In this document: piece after piece, positions 26,494 through 34,404 of the stretch
Layout of the letters: each line of letters starts with the position of its first letter
How positions within the stretch are numbered: position 1 is the stretch's first letter
Source of the DNA: Streptococcus parasanguinis
GTDB lineage: Bacteria > Bacillota > Bacilli > Lactobacillales > Streptococcaceae
Reading direction: 5' to 3'
NCBI GenBank assembly: GCA_905188195.1
Contig: CAJJKY010000010.1
Coordinates: 1-64,000, forward strand
Length of the DNA: 64,000 nt
Made by a program: the position numbers and the translations under genes
The notes under the pieces: model-generated
Seen by the model: the letters and a program-made list of their open reading frames with translations, nothing else
What the model was told of the DNA's origin: nothing
Database searches by the model: none

Positions 26494-26794
26494 AAAGAGC
26501 CTTTCGGCTCTTATTAGAATGTAGACAAACTATTTTAAAGCAAAATAAGTTAAGTGATTCTGCAAAAAACAAAATTGAGTTCCAATATTTAAATCGATTT
26601 AAGAAAATACTGAAACTTTCCGCTGTGAGAAAAGTGCTTGAAACGTTATTGTTTCAGGCACTCGGAATTATTGAGACCTTAGACTCAATAATTAGTCATG
26701 GAACTTTAAAGAAGTTCGCTGACGTCCGTACTCACCTAAGGAAAGTTTTTAAGATATTTTGTCTTCAATCTGAAAAGAGCCTTTCGGCTCTTTT
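26494..26794 (+). repeat. Structured pseudoknot element, copy A, flanked by terminator repeats
   Basis: The element runs from about 26516 to 26772 with imperfect inverted ends (TGTAGACAAA, TTTGTCTTCA). The core, 26612-26750, can form an outer stem (GAAACTTTCC/GGAAAGTTT), GTGAG/CTCAC, hairpin 1 at 26634-26661, hairpin 2 at 26666-26693 and a two-part hairpin 3 (GTCA..GAACTT/AAGTTC..TGAC). The loop-2 CCTTAG can pair with CTAAGG at 26736-26741. On each side lies a copy of AAAAGAGCCTTTCGGCTCTT (26494-26512 and 26775-26794), a terminator hairpin for pepC. It is about 80% like copy B. I do not recognise the family; it contains no plausible protein. Confidence 0.75.
26773..26794 (-). terminator. pepC-proximal terminator hairpin
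   Basis: AAAAGAGCC-GAAA-GGCTCTTTT on the minus strand lies nine bases past the pepC stop. A second copy with a longer T run lies beyond element A at 26488-26512. Confidence 0.75.
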
Positions 26795-26802
26795 CTATAT
26801 CA

Positions 26803-28137
26803 TTATTTTGCTAAAGCTCCCATTGGATCCCACGGTGCTAGGACAATTGGTTCTGCTTCATAGGCTGCTAATTCGTCTGCTGTTAGGAATTCTTTACGAA
26901 CCACGATTTGATAGGTATATTCATCCATCCAAGCATCAGAAGCCACAAAGTAACCATCTGTACCGACCTTGTCTCCCCATGAATTTTCAACCTTCCATTT
27001 ACGAGGCTGACCTGCTTCGTCTAAATCAACCCCTGTCAAGACCATAGCGTGTGTCATGAGACTTTCTGCATAGTCCAAGCGACCCGCCTTGTCTTGTGTC
27101 AAATGAATGTCCATGCCTGCTTCAAAATCGTAGACATCTGTTGCCAGGATTCCGGCTTTACGGTTGCTGACTTGGCCTACATCTGAACCAAACCAGACAG
27201 TTTCTCCTGCTTTCATTTGAGCAATAGCTAATTCTTTCAATCGATCCATTGGAACATTTAGGTAGCGGACTGGACGGCTACCAACCACATTGCCCAGCAT
27301 ATCTACGGTGTAAGATTTTCCATATGGCTTATCTGTAGTTGGGGCATTGATAATGGAGACGTAATCGTCTAATTGAAGGTCTACATATTTTTTGTAGAAG
27401 CTTTGTGGAGTTAAGCCACTTTCGGTATGGAATTGGTTGTCCTTATCACGGTATGAAAAGTCAAATTCACGCGGAGGCAATCCTAAAGACATAGCCAAGA
27501 AGTTAAAGATTTCTTGCAACAACGCTTGTTTCTTGCTCGCAACTGCCTCACTATCTGCGCCTGAGTGAATCAAGTCACGCAAGATTTGCGCATCTTGACG
27601 CAAGAGTTTATTGAGGTAGGTGTTCAATTCCCGGCTATTACTTGAAGAAATCGATTCCGGATAAACTGATTTTGGAACCACTCCGTATTTCTCAAAGAGG
27701 GATACCACCATATCCCATTGACCACCATCTTGTTGTGGGGTTTGTAGGAGAAAAGCCACCTTACGGCTGGTCAATTCTTGATCTGCTGTAGCAATCACTT
27801 GCTCCAAAAACCAGTTTGATTTTTCATACTTATCCCAAAAGAAAGTATGTGCTTGAGACAATTCAAAATCCTCCAATTGGAAGCTTGAAATCATCTTGTG
27901 ACGGAAGGTATTTAAAGCCGCAAACATCCAACAACGTCCAGATGCTTTTTGGTTTGTCACCTTATCCTTGGTCAAATCAAGTGAAAAAACTGGTGTATTT
28001 TCTACTGCACTCTTGCGCGTTTCAAGCGATGCATGGATCCCATTGTGGGTAACAGCATTTTCAAGAGCCGCATATTTCACATTTGCTTCATAATTAGCAT
28101 AGAGCTGGTCTGTAAATTCTTTCGTTAATTCTGACAT
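26803..28137 (-). CDS. pepC: Aminopeptidase C (bleomycin hydrolase family)
   Basis: A 444-residue cytoplasmic cysteine peptidase of the papain-like C1B family that trims N-terminal residues from peptides. The catalytic cysteine is in KASGRCWMFAALNTFR, the histidine in LMTHAMVLTGV and the asparagine in WKVENSWGDKVGTDGYF. Length fits lactic acid bacterial PepC. It is monocistronic with a good promoter, and its downstream end abuts structured element A. Confidence 0.96.
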   Translation of the reverse strand: MSELTKEFTDQLYANYEANVKYAALENAVTHNGIHASLETRKSAVENTPVFSLDLTKDKVTNQKASGRCWMFAALNTFRHKMISSFQLEDFELSQAHTFFWDKYEKSNWFLEQVIATADQELTSRKVAFLLQTPQQDGGQWDMVVSLFEKYGVVPKSVYPESISSSNSRELNTYLNKLLRQDAQILRDLIHSGADSEAVASKKQALLQEIFNFLAMSLGLPPREFDFSYRDKDNQFHTESGLTPQSFYKKYVDLQLDDYVSIINAPTTDKPYGKSYTVDMLGNVVGSRPVRYLNVPMDRLKELAIAQMKAGETVWFGSDVGQVSNRKAGILATDVYDFEAGMDIHLTQDKAGRLDYAESLMTHAMVLTGVDLDEAGQPRKWKVENSWGDKVGTDGYFVASDAWMDEYTYQIVVRKEFLTADELAAYEAEPIVLAPWDPMGALAK

Positions 28138-28164
28138 AGCAATCTCCTTTTTTCATTATTTACT

Positions 28165-28192
28165 ATTATAATCCTTTGAGCAGAATCTTCAA
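28165..28192 (-). promoter_or_regulatory. pepC promoter
   Basis: TTGAAG, a 16-bp spacer and TATAAT on the minus strand, with AAGGAG just before the pepC ATG. Confidence 0.65.
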
Positions 28193-28204
28193 GTAAAAAT
28201 CACC

Positions 28205-28756
28205 CTATAGAGAGGGATTCTGTTTAGAATAGATGATTTTATCCCCGCAATATCCTTTGCGTTGAATGGCATGAGGGATGGTTTCTACATACTGCATTCC
28301 TGCCTTTTCCATGACTTTCCCTGAAGCAGGATTTAAACTGACATAAGTGGCTTTGATTTCTTTAAATCCGACTTTGTTCAATAAGAAATCCAAAACAGCT
28401 ATGACGGCTTCTGTCATGAATCCCCGCCCCCAGAATTTCTTGCCAAGGATATAACCTAGCTCGCATGATTGACTTTCCTGGTCTTGAGAAACCACACTAA
28501 TATCTCCAATTACCTGATCCAGTGATGTTTTCAAACAAAGCGCCCATTTATAAGTATCTGGTTTACGATACTGTTCGATCCATCTTTTGATCGATTCTCT
28601 GGTTCTCTCAGTAGATGCATGGGCATCCCAAGTGACATATTTCAGGGTTTCAGGATCCGAAGCCCAATTTTCAAACATCGCTGGTGCATCTTCCAAAACG
28701 AAAGGCCTCAAGTATAAATGCTCTGTCTCTATGACAAGACTTCCAAGATGATTCAT
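28205..28756 (-). CDS. GNAT-family N-acetyltransferase (RimJ/RimL-like)
   Basis: A 183-residue acetyltransferase of the RimJ/RimL group, with ETEHLYLRPFVLEDAPAMFENWASD at the N terminus, the acetyl-CoA-binding region ELGYILGKKFWGRGFMTEAV and the family motif NPASGKVMEKAGMQ. It could acetylate a ribosomal protein N terminus, an amino acid or a small molecule; the sequence does not decide. It is not part of an evident operon. Confidence 0.85.
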   Translation of the reverse strand: MNHLGSLVIETEHLYLRPFVLEDAPAMFENWASDPETLKYVTWDAHASTERTRESIKRWIEQYRKPDTYKWALCLKTSLDQVIGDISVVSQDQESQSCELGYILGKKFWGRGFMTEAVIAVLDFLLNKVGFKEIKATYVSLNPASGKVMEKAGMQYVETIPHAIQRKGYCGDKIIYSKQNPSL

Positions 28757-28870
28757 AGATTGTCTCCCTTCATTTTTTCATGCAACTTGAACGTTGCAAG
28801 TTGGTTACTTTAATCTAGAAGAAAAGGACGGATGAAATCGCCCTTCTTTTTGATGCTTTTCACAATATTG

Positions 28871-28921
28871 TATGGTGAGACTACGAAATCGAACTCTGCG
28901 AGTTACCGATTTCTGTCTCGT
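28871..28921. repeat. Intergenic hairpin repeat (same family as 40981-41028)
   Basis: GAGAC and GTCTC enclose GAAATCG/CGATTTC and AACT/AGTT, giving a near-complete hairpin. The internal sequence ACGAAATCGAA...TTACCGATTTCTGTC is shared with the repeat before the amino-acid permease gene end. It lies in the 209-base gap between the acetyltransferase and nadE, where I see no gene. Confidence 0.6.
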
Positions 28922-28944
28922 TTTCCTATTTTAAGACTCGGGCT

Positions 28945-28967
28945 AAAAAGGTCCAGTGGACCTTTTT
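28945..28967 (-). terminator. Intrinsic terminator of pncB-nadE
   Basis: AAAAAGGTCC and GGACCTTTTT form a 10-bp stem with an AGT loop. It overlaps the nadE stop codon. Confidence 0.8.
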
Positions 28968-29790
28968 ACTCCCAGAAATGATCAAATACTGTGATTGGCA
29001 GGTGGCGTTTGTGTTGGCCTTTGTACCACCATTTTTCAATAGTGGCTTGAGCTTCTGGGCTCACTTGTTTGCCTTCTAGGTAATCATCGATTTCATTATA
29101 GGTGACACCCAGCGCTACTTCGTCTGCTATTCCTGGTTTTTCTTCTTCCAAATCTGCAGTTGGGATTTTCTCATAGAGAGCAGGATCAGCTCCCAAGGCT
29201 TTAAGCAATTGTTTTCCTTGGCGCTTGTTCAAACGGAAAAGGGGTAAAATATCTGCACCACCATCTCCAAATTTTGTGAAGAAACCTGTAATATTTTCCG
29301 CTGCATGGTCCGTCCCAATAACGGCTCCACTCCGCGCACCTGCTAAAGCATACTGAGCAATCATGCGACTGCGAGCCTTGATATTGCCCTTGTTGAAGTC
29401 GGAGATATCCGTTCCTGTTGCTTCGACAGCGCGTTCCATGGCATCAACTGATTCCTTGATGTTAACGACTAGGCTGACATCTGGCTGGATAAAGGTCAAA
29501 GCTTTTTGAGCATCTTCTTCATCTGTCTGTACCCCATAAGGAAGGCGAACAGCAATAAATTGATAGGAGGCATCTCCTGTCTCTGAGCGCATTTCTTCCA
29601 TGGCTAATTGAGCTAATCGCCCAGCAAGAGTCGAATCTTGTCCTCCTGAGATCCCTAATACAAATGTTTTCAAGAAGGGATGTTTTTTTAGATATCTTTT
29701 TAAGAAATCAACCGAGCGGCGAATCTCTTCCTGAGGATCAATGCTAGGCTTGACACCCAATTGTTGGATAATCTCTTCTTGCAAACTCAT
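28966..29790 (-). CDS. nadE: Ammonia-dependent NAD synthetase
   Basis: A 274-residue enzyme that amidates nicotinic acid adenine dinucleotide to NAD. The ATP pyrophosphatase P-loop is FVLGISGGQDSTLAG (43-57), with the NaAD-binding GTDHAAENITGFFTKFGDGGADILPL. It lacks a glutaminase domain, so it uses free ammonia. It overlaps pncB by four bases and completes nicotinate salvage with it. Confidence 0.97.
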   Translation of the reverse strand: MSLQEEIIQQLGVKPSIDPQEEIRRSVDFLKRYLKKHPFLKTFVLGISGGQDSTLAGRLAQLAMEEMRSETGDASYQFIAVRLPYGVQTDEEDAQKALTFIQPDVSLVVNIKESVDAMERAVEATGTDISDFNKGNIKARSRMIAQYALAGARSGAVIGTDHAAENITGFFTKFGDGGADILPLFRLNKRQGKQLLKALGADPALYEKIPTADLEEEKPGIADEVALGVTYNEIDDYLEGKQVSPEAQATIEKWWYKGQHKRHLPITVFDHFWE

Positions 29791-31247
29791 TTTGCTTCTC
29801 CTTCTCCATTGGCCTTGTTACGCATTTCCTCGATCAGATCCATCTTATCCTGCCAAATATCTTTGGCCAAGTCAACTGGGTAATGCTGTGGATTGAGAAC
29901 GCGCTTGTATTCATCCCATAATTGATCGTAATTTTTACGAGCATATTCTTGAATTTCTGATAATGTTGGCAGTTGATAAACCAATTGACCCTCTTTAAAA
30001 ATATCCACTAAAAGAGGAACCGCCTCAAAGTTTCGGACTGTTTTATTAATGTAGGTATAAGTTGGATGGAACATTTTAAGTTCTGTCAGTTGTGAAACAT
30101 CTACTCCATCGTAAGTGATGTAGTCCCCTTCTGACTTACCTTTTTCACGGCTGGTAATCCGCCAGACTTGCTTTTTACCTGGTGTAGAAACTTTCTCTGC
30201 ATTATTGGAAAGCTTGATGGTATTGATCATCTCTCCTGCTTCGTTTTCAACAGAGACAATTTTGTATACCGCTCCAAGCGCTGGTTGATCGTAAGCTGTA
30301 ATTAACTTGGTTCCTACACCCCAAACATCAATTTTTGCTTTTTGCATTTTTAAGTTGAGGATGGTATTTTCATCCAAGTCATTAGAAGCGTAGATTTTAG
30401 CATTTGTAAACCCAGCCTCATCTAATTGCTGGCGAACCTTTTTAGAAATATAAGCAATATCTCCTGAGTCAATCCGGACGCCTAGGAAATTGATCTTATC
30501 TCCCATTTCACGCGCTACCTGAATAGCTGCTGGTACCCCAATACGAAGCGTATCATAGGTATCGACGAGGAAGACACAATCTTTATGGGTTTCCGCATAA
30601 GCTTTAAAGGCTTGATAGTCATTCCCATATACTTGTACAAGAGAATGGGCATGGGTTCCTAAAACTGGGATTCCAAAGAGTTTTCCTGCACGAACATTAC
30701 TAGTTCCATTGGCCCCTCCGATGACTGCTGCACGAGTTCCCCAAATGGCCGCATCCATTTCTTGCGCACGACGTGTTCCAAATTCCATCAAAGGCTCATC
30801 TTCAATGACCGAACGAATACGAGCAGCTTTTGTTGCAATCAAGGTTTGAAAGTTGACGATATTCAAAAGGGCTGTTTCCACCAATTGACACTGAGCTAAA
30901 GGGCCCTCTACCTGAACAATTGGTTCATTCGCAAAGACTAAGTCTCCTTCTTGAGCCGATCGTACCGTCAATTCCAACTTGAGATCACGAAGATATTCCA
31001 AGAAGGCCCCATGATAACCAAGTGACTCTAAATAGGCAATATCGCTCTCAGAAAAACTCAAGTTTTCCAAGTATTTCACAATTCTCTCTAAGCCAGCAAA
31101 TACAGCGTAACCGTTTTTAAAAGGCTGTTGACGAAAATACACTTCAAATACAGCATGTTTATTGTGGATACCTTGATCAAAATAGACTTGCATCATGTTG
31201 ATTTGGTATAAATCAGTATGCAAAGTTAAACTGTCATCTGGATACAT
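29787..31247 (-). CDS. pncB: Nicotinate phosphoribosyltransferase
   Basis: A 486-residue enzyme making nicotinate mononucleotide from nicotinate and PRPP. Family signatures are HTDLYQINMMQVYF at the N terminus, EFGTRRAQEMDAAIWGTRAA (catalytic region), GTHAHSLVQ, and the PRPP-binding IRIDSGDIAYISKKVRQ. It is first in the pncB-nadE operon. With nadD elsewhere, the two let the cell make NAD from imported niacin. Confidence 0.97.
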   Translation of the reverse strand: MYPDDSLTLHTDLYQINMMQVYFDQGIHNKHAVFEVYFRQQPFKNGYAVFAGLERIVKYLENLSFSESDIAYLESLGYHGAFLEYLRDLKLELTVRSAQEGDLVFANEPIVQVEGPLAQCQLVETALLNIVNFQTLIATKAARIRSVIEDEPLMEFGTRRAQEMDAAIWGTRAAVIGGANGTSNVRAGKLFGIPVLGTHAHSLVQVYGNDYQAFKAYAETHKDCVFLVDTYDTLRIGVPAAIQVAREMGDKINFLGVRIDSGDIAYISKKVRQQLDEAGFTNAKIYASNDLDENTILNLKMQKAKIDVWGVGTKLITAYDQPALGAVYKIVSVENEAGEMINTIKLSNNAEKVSTPGKKQVWRITSREKGKSEGDYITYDGVDVSQLTELKMFHPTYTYINKTVRNFEAVPLLVDIFKEGQLVYQLPTLSEIQEYARKNYDQLWDEYKRVLNPQHYPVDLAKDIWQDKMDLIEEMRNKANGEGEAK

Positions 31248-31304
31248 ATGTATACCTCTTTTTTATTGATTTGTTCTATGAATTCCTACCATAAAATTAG
31301 TACC

Positions 31305-31310
31305 ATTATA
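31305..31310 (-). promoter_or_regulatory. -10 element of the pncB-nadE promoter
   Basis: TATAAT preceded by TGC on the minus strand, about 55 bases before pncB. No convincing -35 is visible; the extended -10 may compensate. AGAGG precedes the ATG. Confidence 0.55.
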
Positions 31311-31350
31311 GCACATTTCAGCTCTATTGAATACTGAAAGGAAAGCATGA

Positions 31351-31382
31351 AAAAAATCTGAGACAGGAAGCTCAGATTTTTT
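31351..31382 (-). terminator. Intrinsic terminator of trxB
   Basis: AAAAAATCTGAG and CTCAGATTTTTT form a 12-bp stem with an 8-base loop, just after the trxB stop. Confidence 0.88.
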
Positions 31383-31385
31383 GGA

Positions 31386-32297
31386 TTAAAAGTTTTCTGT
31401 GATATATTTATAAACTTCTTGGCCAGCAATCGCACCGTCTCCGACGGCTGTCGTCACTTGACGCAAATCTTTTTGACGAACATCGCCAACCGCAAAAATA
31501 CCTGGGACTGTGGTTCTCATATGATCATCCGTGACCACCCAGCCATTTTCATCTAAAATACCAAGTTCTGTCGCAAATTCACTGACAGGATCTAAACCGA
31601 CATAGATAAAGACACCACCGAAGGCTTGCTCTCTAACCTCTCCTGTCTTCACATCTTTTAAAAGGACAGACGTTACTTTTTGTTCACCCTTAATTTCTTC
31701 AACAACTGTATTCCAAGCAAAGTGAATTTTATCATTGGCAAAGGCACGATCTTGAAGAACTTTTTGAGCACGCAATTGATCACGACGATGGGCAATGGTC
31801 ACTGTTTTTGCAAACTGAGTCAAAAAAACAGCTTCTTCTACCGCAGAATCGCCTCCACCAACGACCAAGAGATCCTCGTCTCTAAAGAAAGCTCCATCAC
31901 AAACAGCACAGTAGGAAACCCCTCTACTATTCAGCTCCTCTTCACCAGGGACATTTAATAAACGGTGGTTGGAACCTGTTGCAATCACAATAGTTTTAGC
32001 TTCAAATTCTCCGTCATCTGTGACAATCTTTTTGGTTGCTCCGTGGTCTTCGATGCGCTCTACCTGTCCAAACAAATGTTCTACACCAAGATTCTCTAAA
32101 GGCTCGAACATTTTTTCAGCCAAGTCTGGACCACTAATATTCGCATAGCCAGGATAGTTTTCAATGTCAGACGTATTGTTCATTTGACCGCCTGGAATTC
32201 CTCTCTCAATCAATGCGACTTTTAAATTGCTTCGTGCTGCATAAAGGGCAGCAGTCATCCCTGCAGGACCTGCCCCAATAATCACTGTATCAAACAT
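31386..32297 (-). CDS. trxB: Thioredoxin reductase
   Basis: A 303-residue FAD/NADPH flavoenzyme that reduces thioredoxin. It has the N-terminal FAD motif IIGAGPAGMTAALYAARS, the redox-active disulfide in SYCAVCDGAFF (about 132-142), the NADPH motif VVGGGDSAVEEA and the C-terminal FAD motif GIFAVGDVR. The ATG at 32297 follows AGAGG; a TTG two codons earlier is less likely. It lies next to a DUF4059 gene and the cystine-type transporter, and a thiol-redox link among these genes is plausible. Confidence 0.96.
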   Translation of the reverse strand: MFDTVIIGAGPAGMTAALYAARSNLKVALIERGIPGGQMNNTSDIENYPGYANISGPDLAEKMFEPLENLGVEHLFGQVERIEDHGATKKIVTDDGEFEAKTIVIATGSNHRLLNVPGEEELNSRGVSYCAVCDGAFFRDEDLLVVGGGDSAVEEAVFLTQFAKTVTIAHRRDQLRAQKVLQDRAFANDKIHFAWNTVVEEIKGEQKVTSVLLKDVKTGEVREQAFGGVFIYVGLDPVSEFATELGILDENGWVVTDDHMRTTVPGIFAVGDVRQKDLRQVTTAVGDGAIAGQEVYKYITENF

Positions 32298-32355
32298 ACA
32301 CAACCTCTTTCTGTTTCGTTGTAATCATTATAATTCTAACACGGTCTTTTTGCAA

Positions 32356-32583
32356 TTATCGTGCTTGAAAGATAAACAAAATCCCTATGACCGCAAAGGT
32401 TAAAATAGGAATCGTCATGATATCAATTAAAAGGATATCATACAAATGGGCTTGTCGTTGCTTGGCTGTTTTATCTTTCTTCTTAAGGGCACGGTAGCCA
32501 ATCCAAATACAAGAAGCGATCCCAACTAAAATCGTTGTCGTCACTAAACTTTGTAAATATAAGGACAATAATTTATTTAACAT
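32356..32583 (-). CDS. DUF4059 family small membrane protein
   Basis: About 75 residues with two transmembrane segments (about 7-29 and 50-72) joined by a basic loop KKKDKTAKQRQ. Streptococci commonly carry this DUF4059 protein between trxB and an amino-acid ABC transporter. The ATG at 32583 has TTGGAG upstream; an in-frame ATG 12 codons earlier would precede the ribosome binding site. Function is unknown; position suggests a link to cystine uptake or thiol balance. Confidence 0.75.
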   Translation of the reverse strand: MLNKLLSLYLQSLVTTTILVGIASCIWIGYRALKKKDKTAKQRQAHLYDILLIDIMTIPILTFAVIGILFIFQAR

Positions 32584-32664
32584 CACGACTCCAAATATTT
32601 TTACATTTTCAGAAAACAAACCCAGCTAGCATCGCCAGCTGAGTCTTACCTCTCCTCTATTATA

Positions 32665-33408
32665 TCAAACATAGGTCCGTTTGTAACTAGCAAAGAATTC
32701 TTTTGTCCGTTCTTCTTTTGGATGTTGCATGATTTCCTCTGGTGTTCCAGATTCAATAATCCGTCCTTTATCCAAAAATAAGACCTTATCTGCTACTTGC
32801 GCTACAAAAGACATATCATGACTGACCAGTACCATGGTTTGTCCTGATTTTGCTGCATTGGCAATGGATTTTTCAACTTCTCCAACCAATTCTGGATCCA
32901 AGGCTGAAGTCGGTTCATCCAACAAAAGAACTTCTGGTTTCATAGCCAAGGCACGGGCCAAAGCCACCCGTTGTTTTTGTCCACCTGAGAGGTGACGAGG
33001 ATAGTGATTTTCACGATCCGATAAACCGACTTTTGCCAGTTCTTCTCGAGCAATTTTCGTTGCTTCTTGATCGGATAAGCCCTTCACAACAACGAGCCCT
33101 TCTTTCACATTTTCAAGGGCTGTTTTTCTACCAAACAAATTAAACTGTTGGAACACCATGGCCAATTTTCTTCTTAAGGTTAAGATTTGATCTTGAGTAA
33201 TGTGCTCAAAATCAACTTCGAAATCATCAATCTTAATTCTACCACTATCTGGTGCTTCCAAATAGTTTAAACTGCGTAAGAAGGTTGATTTACCAGCTCC
33301 CGAAGACCCGATTAGGGCCACGACTTCCCCTTTTTGAATTTCTAAACTTAGATTATTTAAAACCTTTTGACCTGAAAATGTCTTTGATAATTCTGAAATA
33401 TAAATCAT
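32665..33408 (-). CDS. tcyC: Amino acid (cystine-type) ABC transporter ATP-binding protein
   Basis: A 247-residue polar amino acid ABC ATPase. Walker A is GSSGAGKSTFLRS, the signature is LSGGQKQRVALARAL, Walker B is LLLDEPTSALDPE and the switch His is in LVSHDM. It overlaps its permease by one base. The same pair beside trxB in pneumococcus is the cystine importer TcyBC. No substrate-binding protein gene is here, so that subunit must be encoded elsewhere. The ATPase call is firm; the substrate is inferred from synteny. Confidence 0.88.
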   Translation of the reverse strand: MIYISELSKTFSGQKVLNNLSLEIQKGEVVALIGSSGAGKSTFLRSLNYLEAPDSGRIKIDDFEVDFEHITQDQILTLRRKLAMVFQQFNLFGRKTALENVKEGLVVVKGLSDQEATKIAREELAKVGLSDRENHYPRHLSGGQKQRVALARALAMKPEVLLLDEPTSALDPELVGEVEKSIANAAKSGQTMVLVSHDMSFVAQVADKVLFLDKGRIIESGTPEEIMQHPKEERTKEFFASYKRTYV

Positions 33409-34208
33409 TAGATCCGGACCTCCTGATCTGGTAAATCAATTGCTACGGGAGTCTCAATATCCAGTCGACGTTCAATGTGACGGCCTAGTATTTCAATGAG
33501 AATATTCACAATCCAGTAAACAATCGATACCGTGATAAAGCGTTCAAAGTACTTCAAATCGCTCCCCCCAATAATCCGTGCTTGAGCAAAAATTTCAACT
33601 ACACTGGCACTAAAGGCTAGCGAGGTCCCCTTGGTCAAGCCAATGAGAGAATTGATTAAGGTTGGAGTTGCAACGACTGCTGCATTGGGAATAATAATCC
33701 GGCGATAAACTTGACGGTTGGTCATTCCAAGACTACGCGCTGCCTCAATTTCACCAGGATCAACCGATAAAATGGCTGCCCGGATGGTCTCACTCGCATA
33801 AGCTGCCTCATTAAAGGCAAGAGCTACAATTGCAAATAACTCAGCTGGAATGGCATTAATATTAAAAGCTGTTCCATAAGACTGATTGATCGCTTTTAAA
33901 ATAAGAGGAATCCCATAATAGGTCAACATCAACTGAACCAACAAAGGAGTCCCCCGTAAAAAACTGACAAAAACAGCTTGAATCGGGTAAAGAATTCGTA
34001 CACGATTAATTTTGACCAGAGCAAAAATCATGGCAAAAATAATCCCAAAAAATGCGCCTCCTAGGGCTAATAAAATCGTCACAGGCAATTTTCCTATGAC
34101 AGCCGGAAATGCATCCAATACGGCTCTCAAACTAAACAGCTTGCTATCTGGAACGTGTTTTAAAAAGTCAGCATACCAGTTGGCAGCTAAAAGATTAGTT
34201 GTAAACAT
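33408..34208 (-). CDS. tcyB: Amino acid (cystine-type) ABC transporter permease
   Basis: About 266 residues, a HisM/GlnP-type inner-membrane permease with about five transmembrane helices. The EAA loop that contacts the ATPase is EIEAARSLGMTNRQVYRRIIIPNA, and the N-terminal part has SFLRGTPLLVQLMLTYYGIPL. The ATG at 34208 follows AAGGAAG; a start 16 codons upstream would add a segment unlike the family. The pair is placed by synteny as a cystine importer. Confidence 0.87.
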   Translation of the reverse strand: MFTTNLLAANWYADFLKHVPDSKLFSLRAVLDAFPAVIGKLPVTILLALGGAFFGIIFAMIFALVKINRVRILYPIQAVFVSFLRGTPLLVQLMLTYYGIPLILKAINQSYGTAFNINAIPAELFAIVALAFNEAAYASETIRAAILSVDPGEIEAARSLGMTNRQVYRRIIIPNAAVVATPTLINSLIGLTKGTSLAFSASVVEIFAQARIIGGSDLKYFERFITVSIVYWIVNILIEILGRHIERRLDIETPVAIDLPDQEVRI

Positions 34209-34237
34209 TTTTGTTACTTCCTTTCTCGAACATAAAC

Positions 34238-34267
34238 ATTCTATCACATTCACCATCGGAATTCCAA
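34238..34267 (-). promoter_or_regulatory. tcyBC promoter
   Basis: TTGGAA, an 18-bp spacer and TAGAAT preceded by TGA on the minus strand, 30 bases before the permease start. Confidence 0.5.
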
Positions 34268-34284
34268 AAATTGCTACAGAAATA

Positions 34285-34320
34285 GAAAAATGATAGACTA
34301 CTCAAATTTAGTCTATCATA
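34285..34320 (-). terminator. Intrinsic terminator of the DEAD-box helicase gene
   Basis: ATGATAGACT and AGTCTATCAT form a 10-bp stem with a 10-base loop, followed on the minus strand by TTTTTC. It lies 85 bases past the helicase stop. Confidence 0.75.
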
Positions 34321-34404
34321 ATTTTAGACAAGTTCCTAATAGTTTTTCTTTATGGAGTTCATAAAGAAAATCTATGTTTTCTTCTGAACATTTGAAAGAG
34401 GAGG

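Noticed and set aside
26612..26750. Elements A-C as a self-cleaving ribozyme or an IS200/IS605 omega RNA.
   Set aside because: The pseudoknot and multi-helix layout are suggestive, but I could not place the conserved core of any known ribozyme class, and there is no TnpB, IscB or transposase gene nearby.
26625..27047. Plus-strand open frame running from structured element A into the pepC gene.
   Set aside because: It crosses the hairpins of element A and then runs antisense to pepC. The protein looks like random sequence; the RNA-fold explanation is far better.
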